Assembly (NCBI GenBank): GCA_037388505.1
Contig: JARRKC010000006.1
Location: 1-64,000, forward strand
Direction: 5' to 3'
Length of the DNA stretch: 64,000 nucleotides
Source: JARRKC01 sp037388505
GTDB taxonomy: Bacteria; Acidobacteriota; UBA6911; RPQK01; JAPXNP01
The notes below the pieces were generated by a model. It saw only the letters and a program-made list of their open reading frames with translations. It did no database searches and was not told the origin of the DNA. A program made the position numbers and the translations under genes. Within the stretch, counting starts at the first letter, position 1. Every line of letters starts with the position of its first letter. Shown here piece after piece: positions 24,177 to 33,171 of this stretch.

Positions 24177-25225
24177 CTTCCTACAATGAAAACCGGCATT
24201 CCGACGTATGCGTCCCGATAGAGAAGGTCGATTTCCCTATTGGAGAGTGCAATGCAGCCGTCTGTCCAGTCCTGGCCTAGTCCCCCGTCGCCATGTATCT
24301 CGATCATACTGCCAATCCGTGCATCTGGGGGTAATTCCCCATCCTGTACGGCGCGCTCGAAATGAGCCTTGTCTTCCTCGTTGGGATAGTTCAGCAACAG
24401 AGCAAGATGAAAGCGAGTGTGCTTCCCTTTCTTCTTCTTCGTGATCTTATACTCACCCTCAGGCGTTGCGCCGTCTCCCTGACTCAGTTTGTCGTTGAGA
24501 CCGTTCCACCCCAAATCCACCGGGAACGCACGAACAGTCGATCCGTCCCGCAGCAGCAGGGCCCGTCGGCGGTACTTCTCAACGAGAAGTACCGACTCCC
24601 CGGTCTCCCGGGAAGACTCGATCGCCCTGTGGCACAAGCGTGACCAGACTCTGAGCAACCTGGGGTCCGAGAATCGGCCTTCCAGTTCCGCGAGTCGCTT
24701 CCGCACGTCCATACTCGATGTCTTCAATACATTGAGCACGGCCTCCGCAGAACGGTCGTCCCCTTCTTCTATGAGAAGCTGAAGCCGCGCAAGTTGCATT
24801 TTGAGCGTACGTATCGCCCCATCCGAGTCTTCCAGAAGGGGTTTCGGCCCGCCGTCCGAAAGGAGATTCTTCAGCAGCGACATTTCCAGACGAAGATGCT
24901 CGAGCTTCGTCTGCCTGGTGCTTTCCGCCTGACTGATCAGGGCCTCTCCGCTTTGCTCGAGCGCCCGAATGTCGTCGTTGAGCGCTTCGATTCGTTTGGG
25001 CGAGCGAAACAGCGGCAACCGACCCTCCAGCCGAACGAAATCGGTCTGAATGTCGAGGAAGTGTCGCTCGAATTCGGTGTATTGAGAGGGAGTGAAACGG
25101 TCCGCCTCGGCTGAGAGCAAGCGCATCCGCACACTTTTGAGATGGACCCATCCCTCGACGGGCAGAGAATGACACGAGGAAAGGGAAATCAGGAGACACA
25201 GCCAGACCAGATGGCGCCAATTCAC
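24158..25225 (-). CDS. L,D-transpeptidase lipoprotein with coiled-coil region
   Basis: I choose the GTG at 25225 because it yields a lipoprotein signal (NWRHLVWLCLLISLSSC); the frame is open further upstream but without export features. The 355-residue protein has a long charged helical region (about residues 40-210) likely to form coiled coils. A YkuD domain follows with IEIHGDGG and, 13 residues after its His, the catalytic Cys in TDGCIALSN. The lipid anchor plus extended helix could position the active site within the peptidoglycan layer. It leads the Ldt-Ldt-modABC run. Confidence 0.85.
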   Translation of the reverse strand: MNWRHLVWLCLLISLSSCHSLPVEGWVHLKSVRMRLLSAEADRFTPSQYTEFERHFLDIQTDFVRLEGRLPLFRSPKRIEALNDDIRALEQSGEALISQAESTRQTKLEHLRLEMSLLKNLLSDGGPKPLLEDSDGAIRTLKMQLARLQLLIEEGDDRSAEAVLNVLKTSSMDVRKRLAELEGRFSDPRLLRVWSRLCHRAIESSRETGESVLLVEKYRRRALLLRDGSTVRAFPVDLGWNGLNDKLSQGDGATPEGEYKITKKKKGKHTRFHLALLLNYPNEEDKAHFERAVQDGELPPDARIGSMIEIHGDGGLGQDWTDGCIALSNREIDLLYRDAYVGMPVFIVGRCQSLK

Positions 25226-25476
25226 CCGTGAATTCCTGACCGGATGTTTTGTCTGTCGGCTTCGACTGCGCCAGGGAAGGGAGTGAAATGTCACTGTAGG
25301 AATGTGCCGAAACGCCTTGCGGGCTGCCGATCTCTTTCGAACGGCAGCCCCACTCTTGTCGCGGACGGGCTGGATGACGGACCAGATGGGCCGTTTAGAG
25401 AACTGGGTCAAGGATCACGAAATCCCAGATGGTTCCCTACGCCTTCGCATCCCGACCGCCGGCGAGTCTACGACAC

Positions 25477-26079
25477 TTATCGCCGTCCCCTTCTGGCCTT
25501 GATCGCTTCCTCGATCTGGGAGTTGACGGAGTCGGCTTTCGATTTCGCCGCCTGGATCTCAGTTTGCGCTTCCAGGTAGTCGCCGCTCTGCATATGCTGG
25601 CGCGCTTGGTCCAAAGAACTGCTGGCAGCATCCAGATCGGCCTTCATCGCCTCCAAGTCAGCCTGGGTTCCCTTCCCTTTGGGTGCTTTCTCCAAGGCGG
25701 ACTGGGCAGTGGCTAAAGCCTGTTCGGCATCGGCCAAATCCTGCTGATCCTGTTTCTGCACTTCGTCCTTTTTAGTCTGCGCATCCTGTGCAGCGGTTTT
25801 GAATTCCTGGGTCGCCTGGGCCAGCTGCGTCTTCACCGCATCGTAGTTCCGGAACGCAGAGAATTTGTTGTTTTCCGCGTTCATAGCGGTTTGCGCCTGA
25901 TCCAGAGTTGACTGTGCCTTCTGAAACTCGTCGGGAACGTACTTCTCGGCCTGAGCGCTGGAAGCCTCATCCTTAGCCTGTTGAGCCGTATTCAACTCCT
26001 CGGTGGGCGCAGAAGCGCAACCCGCCAAAACGAGAATCGATCCGGCCAGTAGAAATAGCCCTGCTCCACGTCGATACAT
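25477..26079 (-). CDS. DUF4398-type lipoprotein
   Basis: Starting at MYRRGAGLFLLAGSILVLAGC, with a GGGAGG ribosome-binding site, the 200-residue protein is a lipoprotein (lipobox LAGC). It consists of Ala/Gln/Lys-rich helical heptads (QKAQSTLDQAQTAMNAEN, ADAEQALATAQSALE, QARQHMQSGDYLEAQTEI), as in the DUF4398 family. Its Lpp-like helical form and the L,D-transpeptidase genes 250 bases downstream make a role in linking outer membrane to peptidoglycan plausible, as inference. Confidence 0.82.
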   Translation of the reverse strand: MYRRGAGLFLLAGSILVLAGCASAPTEELNTAQQAKDEASSAQAEKYVPDEFQKAQSTLDQAQTAMNAENNKFSAFRNYDAVKTQLAQATQEFKTAAQDAQTKKDEVQKQDQQDLADAEQALATAQSALEKAPKGKGTQADLEAMKADLDAASSSLDQARQHMQSGDYLEAQTEIQAAKSKADSVNSQIEEAIKARRGRR

Positions 26080-26380
26080 CTTGTTGCCTACCTCCCTTCC
26101 TGACGGGTAAGAACACACCGTCAGTCACACCGAAATGCACACGACATGCGGAATACCGTTGGCGATATTACGTCAAGTCACGTCTCGTATCAATAAGAGC
26201 TTACATTTACAGGGCCGCTCATGTGGAACCCGTCTCGAGCTGAGGAAGCGGGAGCCGGACGGTGGTCTTCCTCCGCGTCCGCCGGTATTGCTGCCTAGCG
26301 GTTGACTTGGAAGCTGCCGCATCGCAGGATGAAGGTACCGACCTATCGTTCAATCTCGAACCTTCCGAAAGGTGACATCC

Positions 26381-27145
26381 ATGCGACTCGGCGTTTTGAT
26401 GAGAGACGATCCGGAGGAAATGAATCGAGAGATCGTCCAGACAGTGGTGAATGTGCTGGAACATTCACTTCAAGAACGGTCCCGGGCTACAGTCTTCCTT
26501 GCCGGCGGTTCGACACCGCGGCCGATCTACGAACTCCTGGCGCGGGATTTCGGGCAAAAGCTCCCCTGGGAGAGGATTCGACTGTTCTGGGGCGATGAGC
26601 GCTGGGTGCAACCGGACGATCCCCTGAGCAATCAGCGCATGGCGCGCGAGACCCTCATCGCAAGGGTTCCGATTCCACCACGGAATGTGTTTCCGATTCC
26701 CACGGACGGAGCTCCGGAAGAGGCCGCGGCCCGGTACGACCGCCTCTTGAGAGAGCAGTTCGCCGAACCGGTTGCGCGTCCGGATCTGGTGCTGCTGGGT
26801 CTCGGACCCGAGGGGCATACGGCTTCGCTGTTCCCCCAATCCCCGGCCCTCTCGGACAAGAATCGCTGGGCCACTGCGGTCAGGGTTAATGCGGCCCCTC
26901 CTCAGAGACTCACCGTCACTCTCGGTTTCATCAACCGTGCCAGGCACGTGTTCTTTCTGGTAGCGGGTGAGAAGAAGGCAGACATCGTTCGAAAGATCCT
27001 CGTCGAGGAGCCGACTGTCGAGCAATGTCCGGCTTCAGGCGTCCGGCCGACTGAGGGAGAACTGACGTGGTGGTTGGACGCCGCGTCCACTGCGAGACTT
27101 CCTCGCTTCTTCCGACCGAGCGGGAGGGAGCGAGTCAGCACGTGA
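26381..27145 (+). CDS. pgl: 6-phosphogluconolactonase
   Basis: The roughly 254-residue protein is a DevB/SOL-type 6-phosphogluconolactonase, the second enzyme of the oxidative pentose-phosphate pathway. Characteristic blocks are FLAGGSTPRPIYELLA, IRLFWGDERWVQPDDPLSNQRMA and LVLLGLGPEGHTASLFP. ATG 26381 is chosen because AAAGG lies eight bases upstream; a GTG at 26372 would sit on that site. No glucose-6-phosphate dehydrogenase gene is nearby. Confidence 0.92.
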   Translation: MRLGVLMRDDPEEMNREIVQTVVNVLEHSLQERSRATVFLAGGSTPRPIYELLARDFGQKLPWERIRLFWGDERWVQPDDPLSNQRMARETLIARVPIPPRNVFPIPTDGAPEEAAARYDRLLREQFAEPVARPDLVLLGLGPEGHTASLFPQSPALSDKNRWATAVRVNAAPPQRLTVTLGFINRARHVFFLVAGEKKADIVRKILVEEPTVEQCPASGVRPTEGELTWWLDAASTARLPRFFRPSGRERVST

Positions 27146-27200
27146 ACGAGCGAGTGATGACGCATAGAAACAGGGCCGACTGAAAACCGAGTCTGCGCGC

Positions 27201-28097
27201 CTACCTCGCGAGGTCGTCGGATATGCTGTTCGTAGTCCGCAGTTCTGCGAGCATCGCTCTCAGGGAAGCCCTCCAGTGCTTCGCCGGGCGGCCCAGCAAT
27301 CGCCAAGTCTCACTCGAATCCAGGACCGAAAAGTGAGGGCGTCGCGCTCGCGTCGGGAATTCGTTGCTCGATATCGGTCTCAGCTGAACCGGGCTATCGA
27401 GAAGACCACAGGTCAGGGCCTCCTCTTGAATCGCCACGGCAAAATCGTACCAGGAAGCGACCCCTGCGTCCGACCAGTGGAGCACTCTCGGCGTCGACGG
27501 TGCTCCGACGAGTTTCCAAATCACTTCAGCCAGTGTTCGCGCCCACGTCGGAGCTCCGACTTGGTCCGTAACGACCCGCAGTTCGTCGCCGCTGGCCATC
27601 CGTCCCAGGATCGTCTTCACGAAATTCCGGCCATGGATGGAATAAAGCCAGGACGTCCGTAGCACGGTCACCTGTTCGCCGAGACAGTCCAGGACGCGAC
27701 CCTCTCCCTCCGCCTTGGATGCGCCGTAGACGCTGATCGGAGACGGAAGATCATCGGGGCGGTATGGGCGACCCCTCTCGCCATCGAAAATGAAGTCGGT
27801 GGACAGATGAATCAGCCGCCCACCACTTTCAGCGGACGCTTCCGCCACATTAGCAGCTCCGGAAGCGTTGACTGCGAACGCCAGTTCTCTCTCCGATTCT
27901 GCCTGGTCGACGGCCGTGTAGGCAGCGGCATTGACAATCACGTCGGGACGCAGATCGCGAACCAGGCTGCTGACACTCTCGGCGTCTCGGATATCGACCT
28001 CGGCCATGTCGCAGCCGGCGACACGCACATCGGTGGGGCAGGTCCGCAGAAGTTCGAAACCAAGCTGACCCTGCGAGCCGATCAGAAGTACATTCAT
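27201..28097 (-). CDS. rfbD: dTDP-4-dehydrorhamnose reductase
   Basis: The 298-residue protein starts MNVLLIGSQGQLG, the NAD(P)H-binding glycine motif. It continues with VIVNAAAYTAVDQAE, LIHLSTDFIFDG and the catalytic YGASKAEGE (YxxxK), all diagnostic of the RmlD/RfbD family. It makes dTDP-L-rhamnose for surface polysaccharides in the final step. The other rhamnose genes (rmlA, rmlB, rmlC) are not in the window, which is unusual. Confidence 0.92.
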   Translation of the reverse strand: MNVLLIGSQGQLGFELLRTCPTDVRVAGCDMAEVDIRDAESVSSLVRDLRPDVIVNAAAYTAVDQAESERELAFAVNASGAANVAEASAESGGRLIHLSTDFIFDGERGRPYRPDDLPSPISVYGASKAEGEGRVLDCLGEQVTVLRTSWLYSIHGRNFVKTILGRMASGDELRVVTDQVGAPTWARTLAEVIWKLVGAPSTPRVLHWSDAGVASWYDFAVAIQEEALTCGLLDSPVQLRPISSNEFPTRARRPHFSVLDSSETWRLLGRPAKHWRASLRAMLAELRTTNSISDDLAR

Positions 28098-28132
28098 GAG
28101 AGTCTTTCTTCGTTTTTCAAAGAGTCCATCTC

Positions 28133-29224
28133 TCAAAGCCAGTTCCGTTTCCTAAAGTAGAGGATCATTACCAACGTAACGACCGCGAACACCCCCCAAA
28201 GAGCCGGATAGGCCCAATGCAGCCTCAGCTCCGGCATGTATTGGAAGTTCATGCCGTAGACTCCTGCGATGAACGTCAGCGGGATGAAAATGGTAGCGAT
28301 AACGGTCAAAACCTTCATAACCTCGTTCATGCGGTTGCTCACCGCGGAGAGATAAATGTCGAGCAGACTGGAACTCGTGTCTCGGAGGGCTTCAACCGTG
28401 TCGAGGACCTGCACTGAATGATCATAGACGTCCCGGAAAAAGACCCGGACATCCGTATGGATGAGCGGATTTTCGTCACGCATTAGACTGTTCAGCGCTT
28501 CGCGAAGAGGCCAGATCGCCCGCCTCAAGGGCACGAGATCCGATTTGAGCTTCTGTACCTCGCGCAGGGTGTCCTGCTGAGCATCCCCAAAGACCGCGGC
28601 CTCGAGGCGCTCGGAGCGATCGTCCATCGTCTCGAGGACCACGAAGTAGTGGTCCACGACGGCATCGATCAGGGCGTAAAGGAGGTAATCGGGCCCCATC
28701 GAGCGGATTCGCTGATGACCGCTGCGCAGGCGGGTCCGAATCGGCTCAAAGACGTCGCCGGGCGCTTCCTGGAAGGACAGTACATAGCCTTCGCCGAGGA
28801 CCAGGCTCACCTGCTCGGAGTGCAGCTCCGTTTGATCGTCTCCAACCCGGAGCATCCGAAGCACGAAAAAGATGTGATTCGGGTAAACCTCCGCCTTTGG
28901 CCGGTGATCGGTGTTGAGGATATCTTCCAGCAATAGCGGGTGGAGATGAAACCGCTCACCAAACTCCGCGATCAGGTTGGTGTCCTGCACCCCTTCGACG
29001 TTGATCCATGTTACAGAATCACTGCCGGCTCTACGGGCCAGCTCATCGATCTGCTTCGTAACCTCTTCGCTCACGTGGTCGGGGCCGTAGTCGATGAGGG
29101 TCACGTGGGTCCGGACCGGACGCTCTTCTCCCACATAAACGAGCGTTCCAGGAGGTGACCCCGGACGGATGCGGCCTTTGAGCTTCCTCTTGCGCGCCAT
29201 CGATCGACTTACTCTCCACCCCAT
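28133..29224 (-). CDS. corA: CorA-type Mg2+/Co2+ transporter
   Basis: The 363-residue protein has a large cytoplasmic domain and two C-terminal transmembrane helices. The YGMNF selectivity motif follows the first helix (FIPLTFIAGVYGMNFQYMPEL), and FRKRNWL ends the protein. This is CorA, a pentameric Mg2+ or Co2+ channel. The ATG at 29224 has a strong GGGAGG site eight bases upstream; an inner ATG at 29200 is less well placed. rfbD follows about 35 bases downstream. Confidence 0.93.
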   Translation of the reverse strand: MGWRVSRSMARKRKLKGRIRPGSPPGTLVYVGEERPVRTHVTLIDYGPDHVSEEVTKQIDELARRAGSDSVTWINVEGVQDTNLIAEFGERFHLHPLLLEDILNTDHRPKAEVYPNHIFFVLRMLRVGDDQTELHSEQVSLVLGEGYVLSFQEAPGDVFEPIRTRLRSGHQRIRSMGPDYLLYALIDAVVDHYFVVLETMDDRSERLEAAVFGDAQQDTLREVQKLKSDLVPLRRAIWPLREALNSLMRDENPLIHTDVRVFFRDVYDHSVQVLDTVEALRDTSSSLLDIYLSAVSNRMNEVMKVLTVIATIFIPLTFIAGVYGMNFQYMPELRLHWAYPALWGVFAVVTLVMILYFRKRNWL

Positions 29225-29322
29225 CGTTGCGTTCCTCCCTCACTTCTCATCTTCCCGAAAAGCGCGTTTTGCCCACAGTCTGCAGACCTCATGCGCTCGC
29301 TTCAGGAAGACCCTGTCGGACA

Positions 29323-29787
29323 TCACGACACGGCACTTTGAAGCAACAATGCACCGCGATAATAACTGTAAAGCGCGACGAGCATCACGCAGTGGAAGAG
29401 GTCGTTATGGTTGAAGTTTTCCCGGATACCGACTTTCAGGGCCAGGAGAAGGGCGCCCGCGACCGAGATGGCCAATCCTGCCAACATCCAGCGACGTGCC
29501 GGGAACACTGTCGATGCCACCAGGCCCGAAATCATGAAGCCGGCTGCGGTTCCGATCAGTACCATTGACGCGTTCCACAGGAACGTGGACAGGCGCGGGG
29601 AGACAAAGGGCCGGAAACCGTGGAAGCTGCCCCCGACCAGCGCGCCTATGCCCAAGGCCAGGAATCCGAGCATCCAGAGTCTGCCTCCACTGGAGGGAGC
29701 CATCCGGTAGAGCCTCAGGCTGAAGAACAAACACTCAATCGTCAACAGGTAGTCAGTCAAGGCGGTCGAGGGTTCGGCAATCCACAT
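29323..29787 (-). CDS. Multi-pass membrane protein, function unknown
   Basis: From MWIAEPSTALTDYLLTIE the 154-residue protein has about five hydrophobic helices. Conserved-looking polar residues lie in or next to them: TDYLLTIECLFFSLRLYR, GGSFHGF and NFNHNDLFHCVML. This polar pattern is reminiscent of DUF6962 proteins and loosely of the CREST hydrolase superfamily, but I would not assign an activity. It is divergent from the CapK-like operon, separated by 177 bp. Confidence 0.7.
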   Translation of the reverse strand: MWIAEPSTALTDYLLTIECLFFSLRLYRMAPSSGGRLWMLGFLALGIGALVGGSFHGFRPFVSPRLSTFLWNASMVLIGTAAGFMISGLVASTVFPARRWMLAGLAISVAGALLLALKVGIRENFNHNDLFHCVMLVALYSYYRGALLLQSAVS

Positions 29788-29964
29788 CGATTTCGTCTTC
29801 TCTGCCGTGTGGCGGCTGACGCGAGGATATCCGCCCGCGCGGCACGGCGCAAGCCCGGCCGGCGCTGCGGACCCTCGATAAGTGGAGCATGTCACTTCTG
29901 TGAGCGGAAGTTCCCGTGTACCCTATTGGACAGCAGCGGGGGGCGTTCCTCTGGATGTGCAACG

Positions 29965-31395
29965 ATGTCGATTGACTTCCGAATTCGGGATTTTTTCCAT
30001 CCTCACACGATCTGGCAAATCCACCGGAGCCTCGAGCGCACCCAGTGGCTCCCCCCAGACGAGCTCGAGGAGTATCAAGAATCCCGCCTTGCCCGGGTCC
30101 TGGATCAGGCCTTTCGACAGGTTCCCTACTACCGCGATCTCCTCGGATCACTCGGTCTTCAGCGATCTGATTTTCGCTCGGCTGGGGACCTCCGGCATCT
30201 GCCGGTGCTCACGAAAGACACGGTGCAGAATCGGTCGGAGGCGCTGGTGGCTGCCAATGCTCCGCGCTATTCGCCAACCACTTACAACACCAGCGGAACC
30301 TCGGGAAAGCCGCTCCATTTCTATCTCGACCGTGGAGCCAACGCTCTTGAATTTGCCTACTACTGGCGACACTGGAGTTGGGGAGGATTCAAGCTGGGCA
30401 ATCGCTTCGCGGAGTTGAACAGCCACTATTTTCTGAAGCGCCCAGCACTGGCCGATGCTCCGTTTCGCTACCAGCCGCACTTGCGACGCCTCTTGATGAA
30501 CAGCGGCCAGATCTCCCGGGGGCGCACTCGGATCCTGGCCGATGCCATCCGCCGATATCGGCCCCGCTTTCTCAAGGGACTGGCTTCCGCCCTCTACTTT
30601 CTCGCACTGACCCTCCAGGAGGCGCACATCTCGGACATCCGGTTCGAGTGCGTGTTCTCGACCGGGGAGCTGGTCACCAAAATGCACCGCGGCCTGATCG
30701 AATCGGTCTTCGGATGCCGGCTGTTGGATTCGTACGGGCACATGGAGCGTACAGTGGCGATCTCAGAGTGTCCGCAGGGGGGCTATCACATCAATAGCGA
30801 CTATGGCTTGATGCAGTTCGAGGATCTTCGCCCGAGCGAAGACGGAACCGGGACGCTCGCCCGCGTGATCGGCACGTCTCTGTACAACTTCGCGATGCCC
30901 TTGATCCGATACGACGTCGGCGACGAGGTCGAACTTCTGCCCGATGAGCGGCGGTGTCCGTGCGGGCGAAGTCTCCCGCTGGTGGCCGCAATTCGCGGTC
31001 GTTGTCAGGACATCATCCTGACTCCGGAGGGGAACTACGTGACGGCGCTCTTCATCGTACCCGAGCTGGTTCGGGGCGTGAGGTTCATCCAGTTCGTACA
31101 GGACCGAGAGGACCAACTCGAGGTCCGACTGGTTCCGTCCCCCATGTTCTCAGACGAGACGTCGCGGCACCTGCTGGTTCATACACGCCGTCTCGTCGGT
31201 GAGAGAATGCACGTCAGAGTCCGGATCGTTGAGGACGCGGACCTCATCCGCGACCGGTCCGGCAAGGTCAGGAGCGTCATCGGTTATGACTGGACCGGGT
31301 CAGTGGCGGACGGCGGGACTGCCGTTGAGGAGCGCCGGAAGGATCCGGGACCCTCGGCCCGAATTGACAAGCCTTCGGACCAGCCGCAAGAATAA
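29965..31395 (+). CDS. PaaK/CapK-family adenylate-forming enzyme
   Basis: The 476-residue protein belongs to the phenylacetate-CoA-ligase-like CapK branch. It shows YNTSGTSGKPLHFYLDRG (phosphate-binding loop), DSYGHMERTVAISECP, LIRYDVGDEVEL and a Cys-rich CPCGRSLPLV segment. Such enzymes activate a carboxylate with ATP, typically for transfer to a thiol or carrier protein. It starts the operon with ACP, AMP-ligase and acyltransferase genes, so it may load that ACP. The frame is open upstream but conservation begins at MSIDFRIRDFF. Confidence 0.85.
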   Translation: MSIDFRIRDFFHPHTIWQIHRSLERTQWLPPDELEEYQESRLARVLDQAFRQVPYYRDLLGSLGLQRSDFRSAGDLRHLPVLTKDTVQNRSEALVAANAPRYSPTTYNTSGTSGKPLHFYLDRGANALEFAYYWRHWSWGGFKLGNRFAELNSHYFLKRPALADAPFRYQPHLRRLLMNSGQISRGRTRILADAIRRYRPRFLKGLASALYFLALTLQEAHISDIRFECVFSTGELVTKMHRGLIESVFGCRLLDSYGHMERTVAISECPQGGYHINSDYGLMQFEDLRPSEDGTGTLARVIGTSLYNFAMPLIRYDVGDEVELLPDERRCPCGRSLPLVAAIRGRCQDIILTPEGNYVTALFIVPELVRGVRFIQFVQDREDQLEVRLVPSPMFSDETSRHLLVHTRRLVGERMHVRVRIVEDADLIRDRSGKVRSVIGYDWTGSVADGGTAVEERRKDPGPSARIDKPSDQPQE

Positions 31396-31404
31396 CCAGT
31401 GCCC

Positions 31405-31695
31405 ATGGACTCGGCACAAATCGAAGCAGCCATACGCCAGGTTTTGGTCGACGAGTTGAAACTGAAGTCCGCCGACGTGGCAGCACTTTCCGTGGATACG
31501 CCGCTCCTGGGACGGGGTCTGGGATTGGACTCGATGGAGGTGCTGACTCTGACCACTGCGCTCGAGGAGCGCTTCTCGATCCAGGTGGCGGACGCAGAGC
31601 TGACTTCCGAGCTGTTTCGAAGTCTGAGTTCATTGATTGCGCTCATCCGAGCCAAGACTGGCCCGCCGGAACCTGGCCCAGAGGGAATAGAGTGA
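31405..31695 (+). CDS. Acyl carrier protein
   Basis: This 96-residue carrier protein has the phosphopantetheine site GLDSMEVL with Ser43 and the four-helix pattern of ACPs (IRQVLVDELKL, then LEERFSIQVADAEL). It is distinct from the housekeeping AcpP. It lies ten bases after the CapK-like gene and overlaps the AMP-ligase gene by four bases. A GTG at 31399 is an alternative start. It likely carries the acyl group handled by the neighbouring enzymes. Confidence 0.88.
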   Translation: MDSAQIEAAIRQVLVDELKLKSADVAALSVDTPLLGRGLGLDSMEVLTLTTALEERFSIQVADAELTSELFRSLSSLIALIRAKTGPPEPGPEGIE

Positions 31696-33164
31696 TGAAG
31701 ACAATCGCCGACATTCTTCCCGAAGTCTCCGCCAGAGATCCGAACCAAACCGCGCTGGTCGAAGGTGATACTCGTCTCTCCTACGGCGAGCTTTGTGCCA
31801 GGGCGCAGGCGCTGGGCCGGACGCTGCGAGAGCTGGGAATCGAGACGGGAAGTCGGGTTGCACTTCTGCTGCCCAACGGCATCGATTTCGTTACGGCATA
31901 TTTCGGAATCGCGGCTGCCGGGGCGATCATCGTCCCCTTGAATGATGGCTATCAGGAGACCGAACTCGAGTACTTCACGCGGCTCTGCGACATCTCGCTG
32001 CTGGTCACTTCCAGACGTCACGAAGAATTGTGTCGGCGGGTCTTGGCCGGAGGTCGAAGCGAATGTCGCCCCTTCTTCATGGAGGGCTGGGTCTTTGAGC
32101 CAGGGAAGGGGACTCGCGCTGATGTGAACTGGGTCGATGCCGAGAACCCGGTCATGTTCCAGTTTTCGTCCGGCTCGACGGGTACACCCAAGCGGATCGC
32201 CCGACGGCACCACAACCTCCTTTTCGAACTAGAGAGCTTCGTCAGGACTCTGGGGATCCGCACGGATGATCGTTTTTTGGGCGTAGCGCCCTTCTCACAC
32301 GTGAACGGACTGATGCGCAGCATGATGACCTCGATGTTTGCGGGCGCCACGCTGTATCCCCTCGAGCGGTTCGAGAGGCAGCGGGTTGCCGAGGTCATCG
32401 AGCGCGAGCGGATCACGATCATGATCGCGGTGCCTTTCATGTTCGGCATGCTGGCGAAGAGCCGTTTCGATCCGGTTCCGGATTTCTCGACCCTGAGGCT
32501 CTGTGTCTCGGCAAGCGCTCCGATGCCGAAGAATCTCAATCTCCAATTTCATGGCAAATTCGGACGTTTCGTTCGCCAACTCTACGGATCCACCGAGACG
32601 GGGACGATCAGCGTCAATCTGACGGACGATCCCTCGGATTCACTGGAGTCGGTGGGCTTGCCCATTCGCGGTGTTTCGGTCGATGTGCTGTCCGACTCAG
32701 GTGATTCCGTGCCGGCGGATGAGATGGGCGAGCTTGTGGTCCGCAGCCCTGCCGCGATTGCCGGGTACGAGGACCTGCCCGAGGTCAATCGGGAGAGTTT
32801 CCGTGACGGTTACTTCCTCACCGGCGACCTCGGTCGAAAGGATGCGTCGGGATACCTCTACCTGCTCGGACGCAAGAAATTCTTCATCAACAAGGGCGGC
32901 TACAAGATCAACCCACAGGAAATCGAGCAGCTGCTCGAGCAACATCCTGCGGTCGAAGAGGTTGCCGTAGTCGGGGTTCCGACCCAGTTCGAAGACGAAA
33001 AGGTCAAGGCGGTCGTTGTCAAGAAAAGCGACGTCGGCACCGAGGAGTTGGTGGAATTCTGTCGGGGCAAGATCGCCGATTTCAAGATCCCGGCCACCAT
33101 TGAGTTCCGGGACTCCCTTCCCAAGAGCTCGACCGGTAAGGTTCGCAAGAAGTTGTTGATCTGA
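31692..33164 (+). CDS. AMP-dependent acyl-CoA/ACP ligase
   Basis: The 490-residue class I adenylate-forming enzyme shows SSGSTGTPKRIARRH (A3), YGSTETGTISVNL (A5), FLTGDLGRKDASGYLYLLGRKK (A7/A8) and the C-terminal catalytic Lys in PKSSTGKVRKK. It should activate a fatty or aryl acid, probably for the overlapping ACP. GTG at 31692 overlaps the ACP stop; the next codon is an ATG. Together with the CapK-like protein the operon has two activating enzymes for one carrier. Confidence 0.9.
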   Translation: MMKTIADILPEVSARDPNQTALVEGDTRLSYGELCARAQALGRTLRELGIETGSRVALLLPNGIDFVTAYFGIAAAGAIIVPLNDGYQETELEYFTRLCDISLLVTSRRHEELCRRVLAGGRSECRPFFMEGWVFEPGKGTRADVNWVDAENPVMFQFSSGSTGTPKRIARRHHNLLFELESFVRTLGIRTDDRFLGVAPFSHVNGLMRSMMTSMFAGATLYPLERFERQRVAEVIERERITIMIAVPFMFGMLAKSRFDPVPDFSTLRLCVSASAPMPKNLNLQFHGKFGRFVRQLYGSTETGTISVNLTDDPSDSLESVGLPIRGVSVDVLSDSGDSVPADEMGELVVRSPAAIAGYEDLPEVNRESFRDGYFLTGDLGRKDASGYLYLLGRKKFFINKGGYKINPQEIEQLLEQHPAVEEVAVVGVPTQFEDEKVKAVVVKKSDVGTEELVEFCRGKIADFKIPATIEFRDSLPKSSTGKVRKKLLI

Positions 33165-33171
33165 GGCACCT

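Noticed and set aside
26219..26464. Minus-strand small gene between the DUF4398 and pgl genes
   Set aside because: His/Ser/Arg-rich composition, no hydrophobic or conserved pattern, and it overlaps the start of pgl.
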